Part shown: positions 44,834 to 52,821 of the stretch, in pieces
How the letters are laid out: every line of letters starts with the position of its first letter
How positions within the stretch are numbered: position 1 is the stretch's first letter
DNA from: an uncultured Bacteroides sp.
GTDB lineage: Bacteria > Bacteroidota > Bacteroidia > Bacteroidales > Bacteroidaceae
Length of the DNA: 64,000 bases
NCBI RefSeq assembly: GCF_959029255.1
Contig: NZ_CAUFUE010000018.1
Location: forward strand, 1-64,000
Direction of reading: 5' to 3'
The notes under the pieces: generated by a model
The model's input: only the letters and a program-made list of their open reading frames with translations
Database searches by the model: none
Told to the model about the DNA's origin: nothing
Program-made: the position numbers and the translations under genes

Positions 44834-45802
44834 ATGGAAAAATTGTCTCCCCCGTTCAAAGTTGATATTGCAGGGACATTGTGTCCACCGGCAACACTGA
44901 AAGATGCATGGATGCAGTATCAGAAAGAACAGATTAGTTTAAATACCTTGCAGGCCATCGAAAATGCTGAAATACGTAATCTTGTGGAACGTCTTAAATC
45001 CGAAGGAATGAAAGTCGTTACAGACGGTGGCTTTCGCAACCGTGATTTCCTCGAAGGCTGGGAAGGACTTGGCTATAAACCTCATACCGCTGACTCGGCA
45101 TCCAAAGTGCTGGAATTGACCGGTAGAATCAGCTTGTCCCATCATCCTATCCTTGATGATTATACTTTTCTGGCAGGGATAGTCGCCGGGGATGTATTGG
45201 CAAAACAGCATATACCGTCACCGGGAAAATTACTCACCAAAATTCTCCGTGAGATAGATGCTTCGCAATTGGAGCGGATTTATCCGGATGTAAATGTACT
45301 GTCGGATGATTTGGCGGTGGCCTATAAAAATCTATTGTCAGCGCTTTATAACTCGGGATGTCGCTATGTGCAGTTTGACGGTGCGAAATCTCTCTTGATG
45401 GACGAAGCTGTCCGGCTAAATAACCGGGTGTTGCGTGAGCGGCCCGACAGACTGTTTGTCGCTTTCCACGCTGCTACGGATATGCTGATACGCTTGCATG
45501 GAGCCGATGCATATTTCCTGAACTATGATTGTGGCATTTGTGACCGTAGCCGCTTGCTGTGGTTTGTCCGTGAAAAGGAAGCCGTGTTTGGCTTTGTGAT
45601 TTCCTACTATCCCGAAGAGGACGAGCTGGATGAGTTGCAGGCGAAAATTGAGGAAGTCTTGAATTATATTCCGTTGAAACGCTTCACGCTTTGCCTGCCC
45701 GACGCGGATAGCCTTCTTCATCCTTCTGAAGCCGATGAAGAGAAACAGTGGCGTACGGTGAAACAAGGTATGGATATGGCGGAACGGGTATTCTCTTTTT
45801 GA
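44834..45802 (+). CDS. MetE/YxjG-like TIM-barrel protein lacking most zinc ligands
   Basis: This 322-residue protein is similar to the C-terminal domain of cobalamin-independent methionine synthase: 'TLCPPATLKDAWMQYQKEQIS', 'MKVVTDGGFRNRDFLEGWEGL', 'IPSPGKLLTKIL' and 'GCRYVQFDGAKSLL' follow the family order. In that family the zinc is held by His-x-Cys, a Glu and a late Cys. Here the first pair reads 'FHAATDML' (Cys replaced by Ala), the Glu region reads 'YFLNYDCG', and the late Cys region reads 'LCLPDADSLL'. Thiol methylation by the usual route is therefore doubtful. It may bind another ligand or use the nearby 'CGIC' cysteines. It is a single gene with its own promoter and is followed by an inverted-repeat element. 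Confidence 0.75.
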   Translation: MEKLSPPFKVDIAGTLCPPATLKDAWMQYQKEQISLNTLQAIENAEIRNLVERLKSEGMKVVTDGGFRNRDFLEGWEGLGYKPHTADSASKVLELTGRISLSHHPILDDYTFLAGIVAGDVLAKQHIPSPGKLLTKILREIDASQLERIYPDVNVLSDDLAVAYKNLLSALYNSGCRYVQFDGAKSLLMDEAVRLNNRVLRERPDRLFVAFHAATDMLIRLHGADAYFLNYDCGICDRSRLLWFVREKEAVFGFVISYYPEEDELDELQAKIEEVLNYIPLKRFTLCLPDADSLLHPSEADEEKQWRTVKQGMDMAERVFSF

Positions 45803-45848
45803 AATCCCGCATCTAACGGGAGTTAATCCCACCCGATATGAATGTAAA

Positions 45849-45990
45849 AGAAGGTGTGTCAAAACAAAAATTCGCTTACTATTTGTTTCTTTTAGGCGCG
45901 GATTTCACGGAAAAAGAATAAAGAGAATCCGTGAAATCCGTGTAATCCGTGCCTAAAAGAAATTTTCAAGCGTATTTTGACACACCTTCT
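45849..45990. repeat. 142-bp inverted-repeat element between convergent genes
   Basis: The ends AGAAGGTGTGTCAAAA (45849-45864) and TTTTGACACACCTTCT (45975-45990) are perfect 16-bp inverted repeats. An inner pair, TTCTTTTAGGCGCGGATTTC and its near complement, sits inside. It lies between two convergent genes and probably ends transcription from both sides. It is similar in size and build to a MITE but no target-site duplication was identified. Confidence 0.85.
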
Positions 45991-46020
45991 TGTATATAAA
46001 GCTTTAACTTTCGCTTCCGC

Positions 46021-47121
46021 TTATTTTATAACTTCCGCCAATTTTTCCTGCAAACCGTCACCGTGCAAACCGCGTGCGATGATGGTTCCCTCGCCGTCAA
46101 TCAATACGGTGTGAGGAATGCTGCTTACAGCATACAGTTTAGCGCCTTCGCTGTTCCAGTATTTCAGGTCAGACATTTGCGGCCATGTGATATTCAGCTT
46201 TTCGATAGCTTCTTTCCAAGAGTCACCGTTTTGGTCTAAGGAAACGCCTACAATCTCGAAATTCTTGTTCTTGTATTTGGCGTATGCTTCTACCAGGTTA
46301 GGCATTTCGCGACGGCAAGGGCCACACCAGCTTGCCCAGAAGTCAACGAGCACTACCTTGCCTTTTCCAACGTAATCAGACAATTTTACAGTCTTGCCTT
46401 CCGGAGTCTGCATTTCAAAATCCGTAAATTTCTGTCCTACGGCAGTAGCTTTCATCTTCTCGACGTTGTCTTTGATTTTGATGATGATTTCATCGTTTTC
46501 GTATGCGGCAGGAATTTGCGGCATCAACGGGTCAAGATCAGCTACATCCATATAATAGAAGTTCTGTTTCAACATGTGTACGCCTACCGGATTGGTGATA
46601 TTCTTCTGGATACCCGCTTTGGTAACTTCCATCATCTTGTTTTCCAGCGCTTCCATTTCTTTTCCTTTGGCCTCACGTTGTTCGTCGGTCAGGGTAGTGT
46701 CGGACATGGAGTTGTAGATGGCCATCATCTGGCTGTTCAGTCCACCGAGTTGGGTTCTGATTTCCTGGTAAGCATCATTGGTGGGAGTACCTGTTACGGA
46801 GTCTTCTTCCCCGGAAGTCAGTTTCACATTGATATTTCCGTTTTCGAGGAAGAAGTCAACGGTCATCATACCGTCTTTATCGGCAGCTTGGTAAGTGATG
46901 TAACGGTTGACTGCGGTATCTTGAACACCTTTGAAGGTGAAAGTTCCATTAGTGATAACGGCAGAATCCAATTTTACGGGTTGGCGTCCTTGGATAGTTT
47001 GCAGGTAAACGGTGTCGCCATCGGCAGCACCCTCTACGGTTCCGGTTACTGTGTAACCCTTGTTGCTGTTACAAGCTGCGAATACAGCGGCGACAGCGAG
47101 CAGATAGGTAATTTTTTTCAT
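46021..47121 (-). CDS. TlpA/ResA-like thioredoxin lipoprotein with DUF4369
   Basis: This 366-residue protein has a lipobox 'VFAACNSN' (Cys near 17). A DUF4369 domain covers about 22-125, a helical middle part about 130-225, and a thioredoxin fold about 228-366 with the active site 'FWASWCGPCRREMPNL'. Bacteroides has many such periplasmic or surface oxidoreductases, and this one probably reduces or exchanges protein disulfides. It has its own promoter (47158-47165), which overlaps the terminator of rpsP. Confidence 0.9.
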   Translation of the reverse strand: MKKITYLLAVAAVFAACNSNKGYTVTGTVEGAADGDTVYLQTIQGRQPVKLDSAVITNGTFTFKGVQDTAVNRYITYQAADKDGMMTVDFFLENGNINVKLTSGEEDSVTGTPTNDAYQEIRTQLGGLNSQMMAIYNSMSDTTLTDEQREAKGKEMEALENKMMEVTKAGIQKNITNPVGVHMLKQNFYYMDVADLDPLMPQIPAAYENDEIIIKIKDNVEKMKATAVGQKFTDFEMQTPEGKTVKLSDYVGKGKVVLVDFWASWCGPCRREMPNLVEAYAKYKNKNFEIVGVSLDQNGDSWKEAIEKLNITWPQMSDLKYWNSEGAKLYAVSSIPHTVLIDGEGTIIARGLHGDGLQEKLAEVIK

Positions 47122-47157
47122 TGCTTCATTCTTTTAATAAATAATTTTTGCAGGGGA

Positions 47158-47165
47158 CAAAGATA
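47158..47165 (-). promoter_or_regulatory. -7 box for the thioredoxin lipoprotein
   Basis: The minus strand reads TATCTTTG, matching TAnnTTTG, about 37 bases upstream of the start at 47121. It lies in the T-rich tail of the rpsP terminator. Confidence 0.5.
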
Positions 47166-47203
47166 ATAATAAAAAATCCCCTCCGGCATAACCGGAGAGG
47201 ATT
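47166..47203 (-). terminator. rpsP terminator
   Basis: On the minus strand 47203-47192 and 47186-47175 form a 12-bp stem with one wobble (core CCGGAG/CTCCGG), a 5-base loop, and a T-rich tail (47174-47166). Confidence 0.8.
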
Positions 47204-47244
47204 TTATGTTTTCTTGTCCCATTTTTATAGGGATGCTGTGCTTT

Positions 47245-47796
47245 TTATTCAGCAGCAGCTTCTGTTGCGGGAGTTTCTTCAGCCGGAGCTTCAGTTGCTT
47301 CTGCAGGTGCTTCAGCGGCAGCCTTGGCAGCTTCCTCAGCAGCTTTCTTTTCAGCCAGGGCTTTAGCTTTTACTTCGTTTACTTTCTTTTCAGCTTCGAG
47401 GCGTGCTTTTGCTTCAGCTTTCTTTGCTTCTTCCTCTTTAACTTTCAGGGCGGCCAAACCGCTTTGTTTGTTGTTCTTCCAAGCTTCGAATTTAGCTTCA
47501 GCTTCTGCTTCGCCGAATGCGCCTTTAGCTACACCGCCAAGGAGGTGTTTCTTCATGTAAACGCCTTCACGTGAAAGGATGTTGCGAACAGTGTCGGTAG
47601 GTTGTGCACCTTTCAATACCCAGTCAAGTGCGCGGTCGAACTTCAAATCTACTGTGGCAGGATTGGTGTTAGGATTGTAAGTACCAATCTTCTCAATAAA
47701 TTTACCATCACGTGGTGCTCTTACGTCTGCAATAACGATAGAGTAGAAAGCGTAGCTCTTACGTCCATGTCTTTGCAATCTGATTTTTGTTGCCAT
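47245..47796 (-). CDS. rpsP: 30S ribosomal protein S16
   Basis: This 183-residue protein is S16 over its first 80 or so residues ('MATKIRLQRHGRKSYAFYSIVIADVRAPRDG', split by the normal 'IGTYNPNTNPATVDL'). The remaining roughly 100 residues are a low-complexity Ala/Lys/Glu tail ending in Ala/Pro/Glu/Thr. Long S16 tails are typical of Bacteroidetes. It is a single gene with promoter box at 47857-47864 and terminator at 47166-47203; the usual rimM-trmD neighbours are absent. Confidence 0.96.
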   Translation of the reverse strand: MATKIRLQRHGRKSYAFYSIVIADVRAPRDGKFIEKIGTYNPNTNPATVDLKFDRALDWVLKGAQPTDTVRNILSREGVYMKKHLLGGVAKGAFGEAEAEAKFEAWKNNKQSGLAALKVKEEEAKKAEAKARLEAEKKVNEVKAKALAEKKAAEEAAKAAAEAPAEATEAPAEETPATEAAAE

Positions 47797-47856
47797 TTAA
47801 TTAAAATGTTTTTAGTTAATGATTTGAATTATGCTACTATCTCGTAATAGCGGGTG

Positions 47857-47864
47857 CAAAGATA
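47857..47864 (-). promoter_or_regulatory. -7 box of rpsP
   Basis: The minus strand reads TATCTTTG, a match to TAnnTTTG, about 60 bases upstream of the start codon. Confidence 0.5.
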
Positions 47865-47875
47865 GGAAAGATTTT

Positions 47876-48118
47876 TGATTTTTGATTTATGATTTATGAT
47901 TTATTTATTTGTGGGGGGTGATAATCTTGAGAGTACCCCTCCAGCCTGTCCGAAAACTTATATCTGCTATCGCTTTGACGCGGATGACGCGGATTGAACG
48001 GATTTTTAATCTTCTTATCCGCTAAATCCGTTCAATCTGCGTCTGAAAAATAATCAGAAAGAAAGTAACCACAGAATTTTCGGACAGACTCCCCCATACA
48101 AATCATAAATCATAAATC
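47876..48118. repeat. nested inverted-repeat element between rpsP and nhaC
   Basis: There are three nested pairs. The outer arms are tandem GATTTATGATTTAT words (47876-47902) facing AATCATAAATCATAAATC (48100-48117). The middle pair is CTGTCCGAAAA (47946-47956) and TTTTCGGACAG (48077-48087). The inner pair carries GACGCGGAT and ATTGAACGGATTT against AAATCCGTTCAAT. The right end touches the nhaC stop codon. There is no reading frame. Confidence 0.8.
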
Positions 48119-49426
48119 TCAAGAGTATCTCCGGGGATACCTTATCAATATGGCCAATATGGCGAATATACCCATACAGAAGGGGTAGTACAGGTTACCG
48201 ATAATGCTCAGTGGTGATACGCTTGCCAGTCCTGCCGCTATCAGCATCTGCGCCCCGTATGGAATGATACCCTGTATCAGGCAGGAAAATGTATCCAGTA
48301 TGCTCGCCGTTTTTCTACGGTCGAGATGGAAACGTTGGGCGATATCCTTGGCGATAGGTCCCGTGGTAATGATGGCAATCGTATTATTCGCGGTGCAGAG
48401 ATTGGCGATGCTGACCAATGCCGCAATGCTGAATTCTGCCCCTCTTTTACCCCTGACGTGCCGTGTCAGCCGTGAAATAATGAAATCTATTCCTCCATTA
48501 TAGCGTATTGTTTCGAGCATACCGCCCGCCAACAGGGTGATAATGATGAGTTCGCCCATCCCTGTGATGCCCGTCCCCATCGCTTCGAACCAGTCGAAGA
48601 AATCCATCCTCGTGCATAGTCCGATAATTCCTGTTGAGATGATGCCGAGGAGCAGGACCACCATCACATTGACTCCTGCTATGGCGGTACCCAGTACAAT
48701 GAGGTAGGGGATTACTTTTATCCATTCTATGTCCTGTATCTGCGGTGAAGCCGATAAGGACAACCCTTGGAAGATGTAGATACCCAGTACGACAAGTGCC
48801 GCCGGTACTACAATCATAAAATTCACCTTGAATTTATCCCTCATCACGCAGTCCTGCGTCTTGGTAGATGCGATTGTCGTGTCCGAGATAAACGAAAGGT
48901 TATCTCCGAAAAATGAGCCTCCCACGACGATTGCCACCATATAGGGAAGGTCTATTCCTATCTTCTCTGCCAGTCCCACGGCTACCGGTGTAAGGGCTAC
49001 AATCGTTCCCACGCTCGTCCCGATGGAGAGTGAGATAAAGCAGGCGGCGATAAAAATTCCTGCCAGCAACAGGTTGTCGGGCAGGATATGCAGCGTAAGG
49101 TTTACGGTTGCATCGATTGCCCCCATCTGTTTGGCGCTTTGTGCGAAGGCGCCTGCAAGGACGAAAATCCATATCATTAGCAAGATGTTCTTATTCCCGG
49201 CGCCCACCGAAAACTGATAAATGCGCTGTTCCAGTTTCAATCCTCTCGTGATGGCGATAGCATAGCACGAAGAAAACAGGAACGCTACCGTAATAGGTAC
49301 CTTATAGAAATCATTGACAAGCAGTGATGTCACCAGATAAAGACAAAGAAAAACTACCAGCGGGCTCAATGACCACCAGCCTCCTTTGTGTCTTGAGGTT
49401 GTCTCTGTATTTATATTTGTAGACAT
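48119..49426 (-). CDS. nhaC: NhaC-family Na+/H+ antiporter
   Basis: This 435-residue inner-membrane protein has about eleven hydrophobic segments. Family motifs include 'CFISLSIGTSVGTIVALTPVAVGLA', with the conserved polar residues, and 'GGSFFGDNLSFISDTTIASTKTQ', which is highly diagnostic for NhaC. It exchanges sodium for protons; some relatives move other ions or lactate/malate, so the exact substrate is not certain. It stands alone, with a predicted promoter at 49749-49779 more than 300 bases upstream and an inverted-repeat element in the leader. Confidence 0.88.
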   Translation of the reverse strand: MSTNINTETTSRHKGGWWSLSPLVVFLCLYLVTSLLVNDFYKVPITVAFLFSSCYAIAITRGLKLEQRIYQFSVGAGNKNILLMIWIFVLAGAFAQSAKQMGAIDATVNLTLHILPDNLLLAGIFIAACFISLSIGTSVGTIVALTPVAVGLAEKIGIDLPYMVAIVVGGSFFGDNLSFISDTTIASTKTQDCVMRDKFKVNFMIVVPAALVVLGIYIFQGLSLSASPQIQDIEWIKVIPYLIVLGTAIAGVNVMVVLLLGIISTGIIGLCTRMDFFDWFEAMGTGITGMGELIIITLLAGGMLETIRYNGGIDFIISRLTRHVRGKRGAEFSIAALVSIANLCTANNTIAIITTGPIAKDIAQRFHLDRRKTASILDTFSCLIQGIIPYGAQMLIAAGLASVSPLSIIGNLYYPFCMGIFAILAILIRYPRRYS

Positions 49427-49454
49427 ATAAATTAGTTACATGATAAATGATAAT

Positions 49455-49735
49455 TTTTTCACCACGGAGGACACGGAGGTCACAGAGGTTTTTTAATTTT
49501 TCAGACGCAGATAACGCAGATGACGCTGATTTTTTTCTTAAATAGCGGCATTTTTATTTTTATTAGCAGCAACTCTATCTGTCATCCTGAGCGAAGTCGA
49601 AGGATCTCTTCCCTCTTATATATTAAAAGAGTAGATGCTTCGACTTCGCTCAGCATGACAGATAGTAACAGAGTAAAAAATCCGCGTCATCCGCGTCTGA
49701 AAAATGAAAACCTCCGTGTCCTCCGTAGTGAAAAA
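49455..49735. repeat. 281-bp nested inverted-repeat element upstream of nhaC
   Basis: The outer arms (from 49455, ending 49735) read TTTTTCACCACGGAGGACAC against its complement with one mismatch and belong to the same module as the 35334 element. A middle pair is TTTTTCAGACGCAGA / TCCGCGTCTGAAAAA. The innermost pair (49575-49606 and 49634-49665) contains GTCATCCTGAGCGAAGTCGA, a word common in many bacterial repeats. It should lie in the nhaC leader RNA. Confidence 0.85.
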
Positions 49736-49748
49736 CCAAAAATCGTTG

Positions 49749-49779
49749 CAAAGTTATAAAAAACAAAGAGCGGCACAAA
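49749..49779 (-). promoter_or_regulatory. promoter for nhaC, embedded in the uxaA terminator
   Basis: On the minus strand TTTG (49779-49776), 19 bases, then TAACTTTG (49756-49749) give a full Bacteroides promoter. The -33 box lies in the terminator hairpin of uxaA. Transcription would begin near 49742 and cross the 281-bp repeat element before nhaC. Confidence 0.6.
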
Positions 49780-49798
49780 ATGGTTTTGCGCCGCTCTT
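49757..49798 (-). terminator. uxaA terminator
   Basis: AAGAGCGGC (49766-49774) and GCCGCTCTT (49790-49798) are a perfect stem, extended by CAAAA/TTTTG after one mismatch. On the minus strand a T-rich tail (49765-49757) follows. Confidence 0.85.
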
Positions 49799-49838
49799 AT
49801 TATAATTAGCTATTTGTCTCCGTCTTTTTAACTTCTTT

Positions 49839-51329
49839 CTACAGCGTCACCCCAGTTTTGAAGATAGCGATTTCTTTATACCCCTTCTTCTCATTATTCA
49901 CAAACTCACCGCTTGCCACCCGGATCACATACTCTATGAACCGTTCGCATGTCTTCTCCATCGGCTCATTTTCGAGGATGACCCCTGCATTGAAGTCAAT
50001 CCATCCCGGTTTATTCTTGGCGAGAGTCGAATTTGTAGAAATTTTCATCGTCGGCACATACGTTCCGAAAGGCGTTCCGCGTCCGGTAGTAAACAGCACG
50101 ATATGGCATCCGCATGAAGCAAGCGCGGTAGCCGCCACCAAGTCATTGCCCGGAGCGGAAAGCAGATTTAAACCTTTCACCTTCAGGCGCTCACCGTAAG
50201 GTAATACCCCTTCCACATAACTCTTGCCACATTTCTGCGTACATCCCAACGCTTTGTCTTCCAAAGTCGAGATACCACCGGCCTTGTTGCCTGGAGAAGG
50301 GTTTTCACCCACCGGTTCACCATGGGAGAGGAAATACTCCTTGAAGTCATTAATCAGTTTCACCGTTTCGTTAAACAACTCCTTGTTGCGGCATCGGTTC
50401 ATCAGGATAGTCTCCGCGCCAAACATTTCCGGTACTTCCGTCAGTACGCTCGTTCCTCCCTGGGCAACGAGGAAGTCAGAAAACATTCCCAGCAACGGAT
50501 TGGCAGTGATACCCGAGAAACCGTCGGAGCCGCCGCATTTCAATCCTACGCGTAACTCGCTCAAAGGCACTTCCACACGTTCGTCCCGGCTTGCCTTCTC
50601 GTAAAGTTCACGCAGCAGCTTCATTCCTTCTTCATATTCATCCTCCACCTTCTGTGTCACCATAAATTTCACGCGGTCGGTGTCATAATCACCCAGGAAC
50701 TCACGGAATGCGTCCGGCTGGTTGTTTTCGCAACCCAGACTGACTACAAGTACCGCCCCGGCATTGGGGTGCAACACCATGTCACGCAATATTTTCTTCG
50801 TATTCTCATGGTCGTCCCCCAACTGTGAGCAACCATAATTATGAGGATAAGCCATGATCGCGTCCACCCCTTTGCCGCCCGTCTCACGGCGCAATCCTTC
50901 TGCAAGTTGGTTGATGATGCCGTTTACGCAGCCCACGGTAGGGATAATCCAGATTTCATTGCGCACACCCACATCACCGTTTTTACGGCGATATCCTTTG
51001 AATGTCAAATCCTTCTTCGGTATATTCAGCGACACTTCCGTCGGGTTATACGTATACTCCAGCAAACCCGCAAGATTTGTCTTGATGTTGTTTTCATTCA
51101 TCCAGTCCCCCTGCTTCTTTGCCATACGCGCATGTCCGATCGGATATCCGTATTTCACTACATTTTCGCCTTCGGCAAAGTCTTTCAGCGCAAATTTATG
51201 TCCGGCGGGTACATCCTCGTTCAAAACGATTTCCTTTCCGTCCACCGTGAGTTTTTCGCCTGCCGTCAGTGCCACGATAGCCACTGCAACATTATCCGCA
51301 GGATTGATTTTAAGGTACTTTGTTTCCAT
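49839..51329 (-). CDS. uxaA: altronate dehydratase
   Basis: This protein has 496 residues from the ATG at 51329; the open frame to 51515 runs through A/T-rich repeats and is not protein-like. It dehydrates D-altronate to 2-keto-3-deoxygluconate. An N-terminal SAF-like domain (about 1-95, 'ALTAGEKLTVDGKEIVL') is followed by the UxaA catalytic region ('FKGYRRKNGDVGVRNEIWIIPTVGC', split over the family's conserved Arg/Asn and Cys; later 'KCGGSDGFSGITANPL' and 'KCGKSYVEGVLPYG'). KDG kinase and KDPG aldolase are encoded across the divergent promoter, so the three steps of hexuronate breakdown are together. UxaB and UxaC are not in the window. Confidence 0.93.
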   Translation of the reverse strand: METKYLKINPADNVAVAIVALTAGEKLTVDGKEIVLNEDVPAGHKFALKDFAEGENVVKYGYPIGHARMAKKQGDWMNENNIKTNLAGLLEYTYNPTEVSLNIPKKDLTFKGYRRKNGDVGVRNEIWIIPTVGCVNGIINQLAEGLRRETGGKGVDAIMAYPHNYGCSQLGDDHENTKKILRDMVLHPNAGAVLVVSLGCENNQPDAFREFLGDYDTDRVKFMVTQKVEDEYEEGMKLLRELYEKASRDERVEVPLSELRVGLKCGGSDGFSGITANPLLGMFSDFLVAQGGTSVLTEVPEMFGAETILMNRCRNKELFNETVKLINDFKEYFLSHGEPVGENPSPGNKAGGISTLEDKALGCTQKCGKSYVEGVLPYGERLKVKGLNLLSAPGNDLVAATALASCGCHIVLFTTGRGTPFGTYVPTMKISTNSTLAKNKPGWIDFNAGVILENEPMEKTCERFIEYVIRVASGEFVNNEKKGYKEIAIFKTGVTL

Positions 51330-51333
51330 CTTT

Positions 51334-51479
51334 TTATTTACGATTTTACGATTTACGATTAGGGTCACTTTATTTACGATTTTACAATTTACGATTGAGG
51401 TTTGTTTACGGTAGGTAGTTCCTTTTTTTTGAGAATTTGCTATTTCCAATCGTACATCGTACATCGTAAAATCGTACAT
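51334..51479. repeat. inverted clusters of TTTACGATT words
   Basis: TTTACGATT and near copies fill 51334-51396. The reverse words (AATCGTACATCGTA and similar) fill 51450-51479. On the minus strand the cluster ends exactly four bases before the uxaA ATG. It separates uxaA from the regulator gene. Confidence 0.75.
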
Positions 51480-51492
51480 TTCCCCTCTCTTT

Positions 51493-52551
51493 TTATTTAT
51501 TATAATAAAACTCAATATTTTCCTTTGTCAACAAATCAATTGGCATGAAGTTCTCCCTTGCCACCTCTTTCTTTAGAATCAGATGGTCGCACAACGTCTT
51601 GATGCCATCAAAACCTTGTAGCGTAGGCTGTTGGGCAATCAGGAAGAAAATGCTTCCTTGTTTCAGGCAAGCCACGTTCCGTTGCAGCAAGTCATACCCC
51701 ATAAGGTTGAAATCCGTTTTCTGTTGTTTCTGTAGGTACTCCCCGATGATATAAGCCTTGGAGTTGAATGTAATACCGTTTTTCACCGTGGGGTGAGCCT
51801 GGAAAAACTTATCCAGCATCTGTGAGTCCTCACTGTCACGTTTTGCATGCAAGTCCAGTTCCCAGATGCGGCAATCCGGATGATGCCCCTTCATATATTC
51901 CCTGAAACCTATTTCCCGGCGTTCCTGCTGGTTAGACCCCACAATACCTTCATTTATCTTACGGAAAATCACCACCTCCTGCGCATCTTCGCCCGCAAGC
52001 AACATCAGCATCCGTGCGGCGAAATACCCGCTTTGGTGTGAATTCTGTCCGAAGAAGGAGAGGGCAGGGGCTTCTTTTATATTTGAGTCTATATATATAT
52101 AAGGTATAAGGTGCGTTTCCAGTTCGTTTGTAAAAGGAGTAGTATATTGCGGGGCGGTAGGGGCAAACATCACCCCGTCCGGTTCTTGCTCCAGAATTGT
52201 GCGCGCTGCTTTGGCGAACGAACGGTAATCGTACGGGTCATAATAAGAAAGTTCCACCGTGATGTTGAAATCCGAATAAGTAGCCAGCGCATCCTGTATT
52301 CCACTCTCCACATCCGTCCAATATTCACCCTTCTCATGTTGCGGCAGCAGGCATGCAAAAGCATACTTCTTATTGGAAGCCAAAGCGCTGGCATACATGT
52401 TAGGCTGATAATTCAGTTGTTTCAGGATTTCCTCCACCCGTTTTTTGCTGGCTTCGGATACTCCGCTTCGTCCGTGGATGACGCGGTCTACGGTTCCCAC
52501 CGACACATCCGCCATTTTGGCGATGTCTTTAATTCTGATTCTTTCTGCCAT
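51493..52551 (-). CDS. LacI-family transcriptional regulator of hexuronate genes
   Basis: This protein has 352 residues from the ATG at 52551. The helix-turn-helix is 'IRIKDIAKMADVSVGTVDRVIHGRSGVSE' in parts typical for LacI, with the hinge helix near 50-58 and a periplasmic-binding-like ligand domain to the end. It is divergent from kdgK. Two palindromes (52596-52611, 52678-52693) flank the promoters and are the probable operators, so it should control itself, kdgK-eda and perhaps uxaA. The inducer is probably a hexuronate-pathway intermediate, inferred from neighbours only. Confidence 0.92.
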   Translation of the reverse strand: MAERIRIKDIAKMADVSVGTVDRVIHGRSGVSEASKKRVEEILKQLNYQPNMYASALASNKKYAFACLLPQHEKGEYWTDVESGIQDALATYSDFNITVELSYYDPYDYRSFAKAARTILEQEPDGVMFAPTAPQYTTPFTNELETHLIPYIYIDSNIKEAPALSFFGQNSHQSGYFAARMLMLLAGEDAQEVVIFRKINEGIVGSNQQERREIGFREYMKGHHPDCRIWELDLHAKRDSEDSQMLDKFFQAHPTVKNGITFNSKAYIIGEYLQKQQKTDFNLMGYDLLQRNVACLKQGSIFFLIAQQPTLQGFDGIKTLCDHLILKKEVARENFMPIDLLTKENIEFYYNK

Positions 52552-52595
52552 CTGGTTATACAATTATTCATTTACAATTTACATTGTACATCTTT

Positions 52596-52611
52596 TTGTG
52601 TCCGCACACAA
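52596..52611. promoter_or_regulatory. LacI-type operator 1
   Basis: TTGTGTCCGCACACAA has perfect TTGTGT/ACACAA half-sites around CCGC. It lies in the leader of the regulator gene, 82 bases from operator 2. Confidence 0.7.
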
Positions 52612-52634
52612 TAATAATCTCAATATTTTCGATA

Positions 52635-52665
52635 CAAATATATAACAATTTTTGTAATTACGAAA
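52635..52665 (-). promoter_or_regulatory. promoter of the LacI-type regulator
   Basis: On the minus strand TATATTTG (52642-52635) is a full -7 box, with TTTC at 52665-52662, 19 bases upstream, as an imperfect -33. It overlaps the divergent kdgK promoter. Confidence 0.55.
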
Positions 52666-52680
52666 ATTGTTGTATCTTTG
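52651..52680 (+). promoter_or_regulatory. promoter of kdgK
   Basis: TTTG at 52651-52654, 18 bases, and TATCTTTG at 52673-52680 fit the Bacteroides promoter. Start of transcription near 52687 falls inside operator 2, which suits repression. A leader of about 135 bases follows, with a small hairpin near 52750-52766 (ACCTC/GGGGT). Confidence 0.65.
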
Positions 52681-52693
52681 TGCCCGCACACGA
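52678..52693. promoter_or_regulatory. LacI-type operator 2
   Basis: TTGTGCCCGCACACGA matches operator 1 in 14 of 16 bases and covers the predicted kdgK transcription start. Confidence 0.7.
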
Positions 52694-52821
52694 AAGCTAT
52701 GAAGAACAAACCTGTTTTAAGTTTACTCTCCATAGAATCAGATGCTTAACCTCTGTTTAGGGGTGAAAATGACAAATTGAAAGGAATAAATTAATCACAT
52801 ATTTAATAAAAACATAGAATT

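Noticed and set aside
44834..45802. Calling the gene a functional methionine synthase
   Set aside because: Most zinc-ligand positions are changed and the protein corresponds only to the C-terminal domain.
49455..49735. Insertion sequence
   Set aside because: The element has nested inverted repeats but no transposase frame, and no target duplication could be identified; it is better described as a REP/MITE-like repeat.
51330..51515. N-terminal extension of altronate dehydratase
   Set aside because: The added 62 codons come from TTTACGATT-type repeats and give a repetitive Ile/Val/Asn/Lys sequence; the conserved protein starts at 51329.
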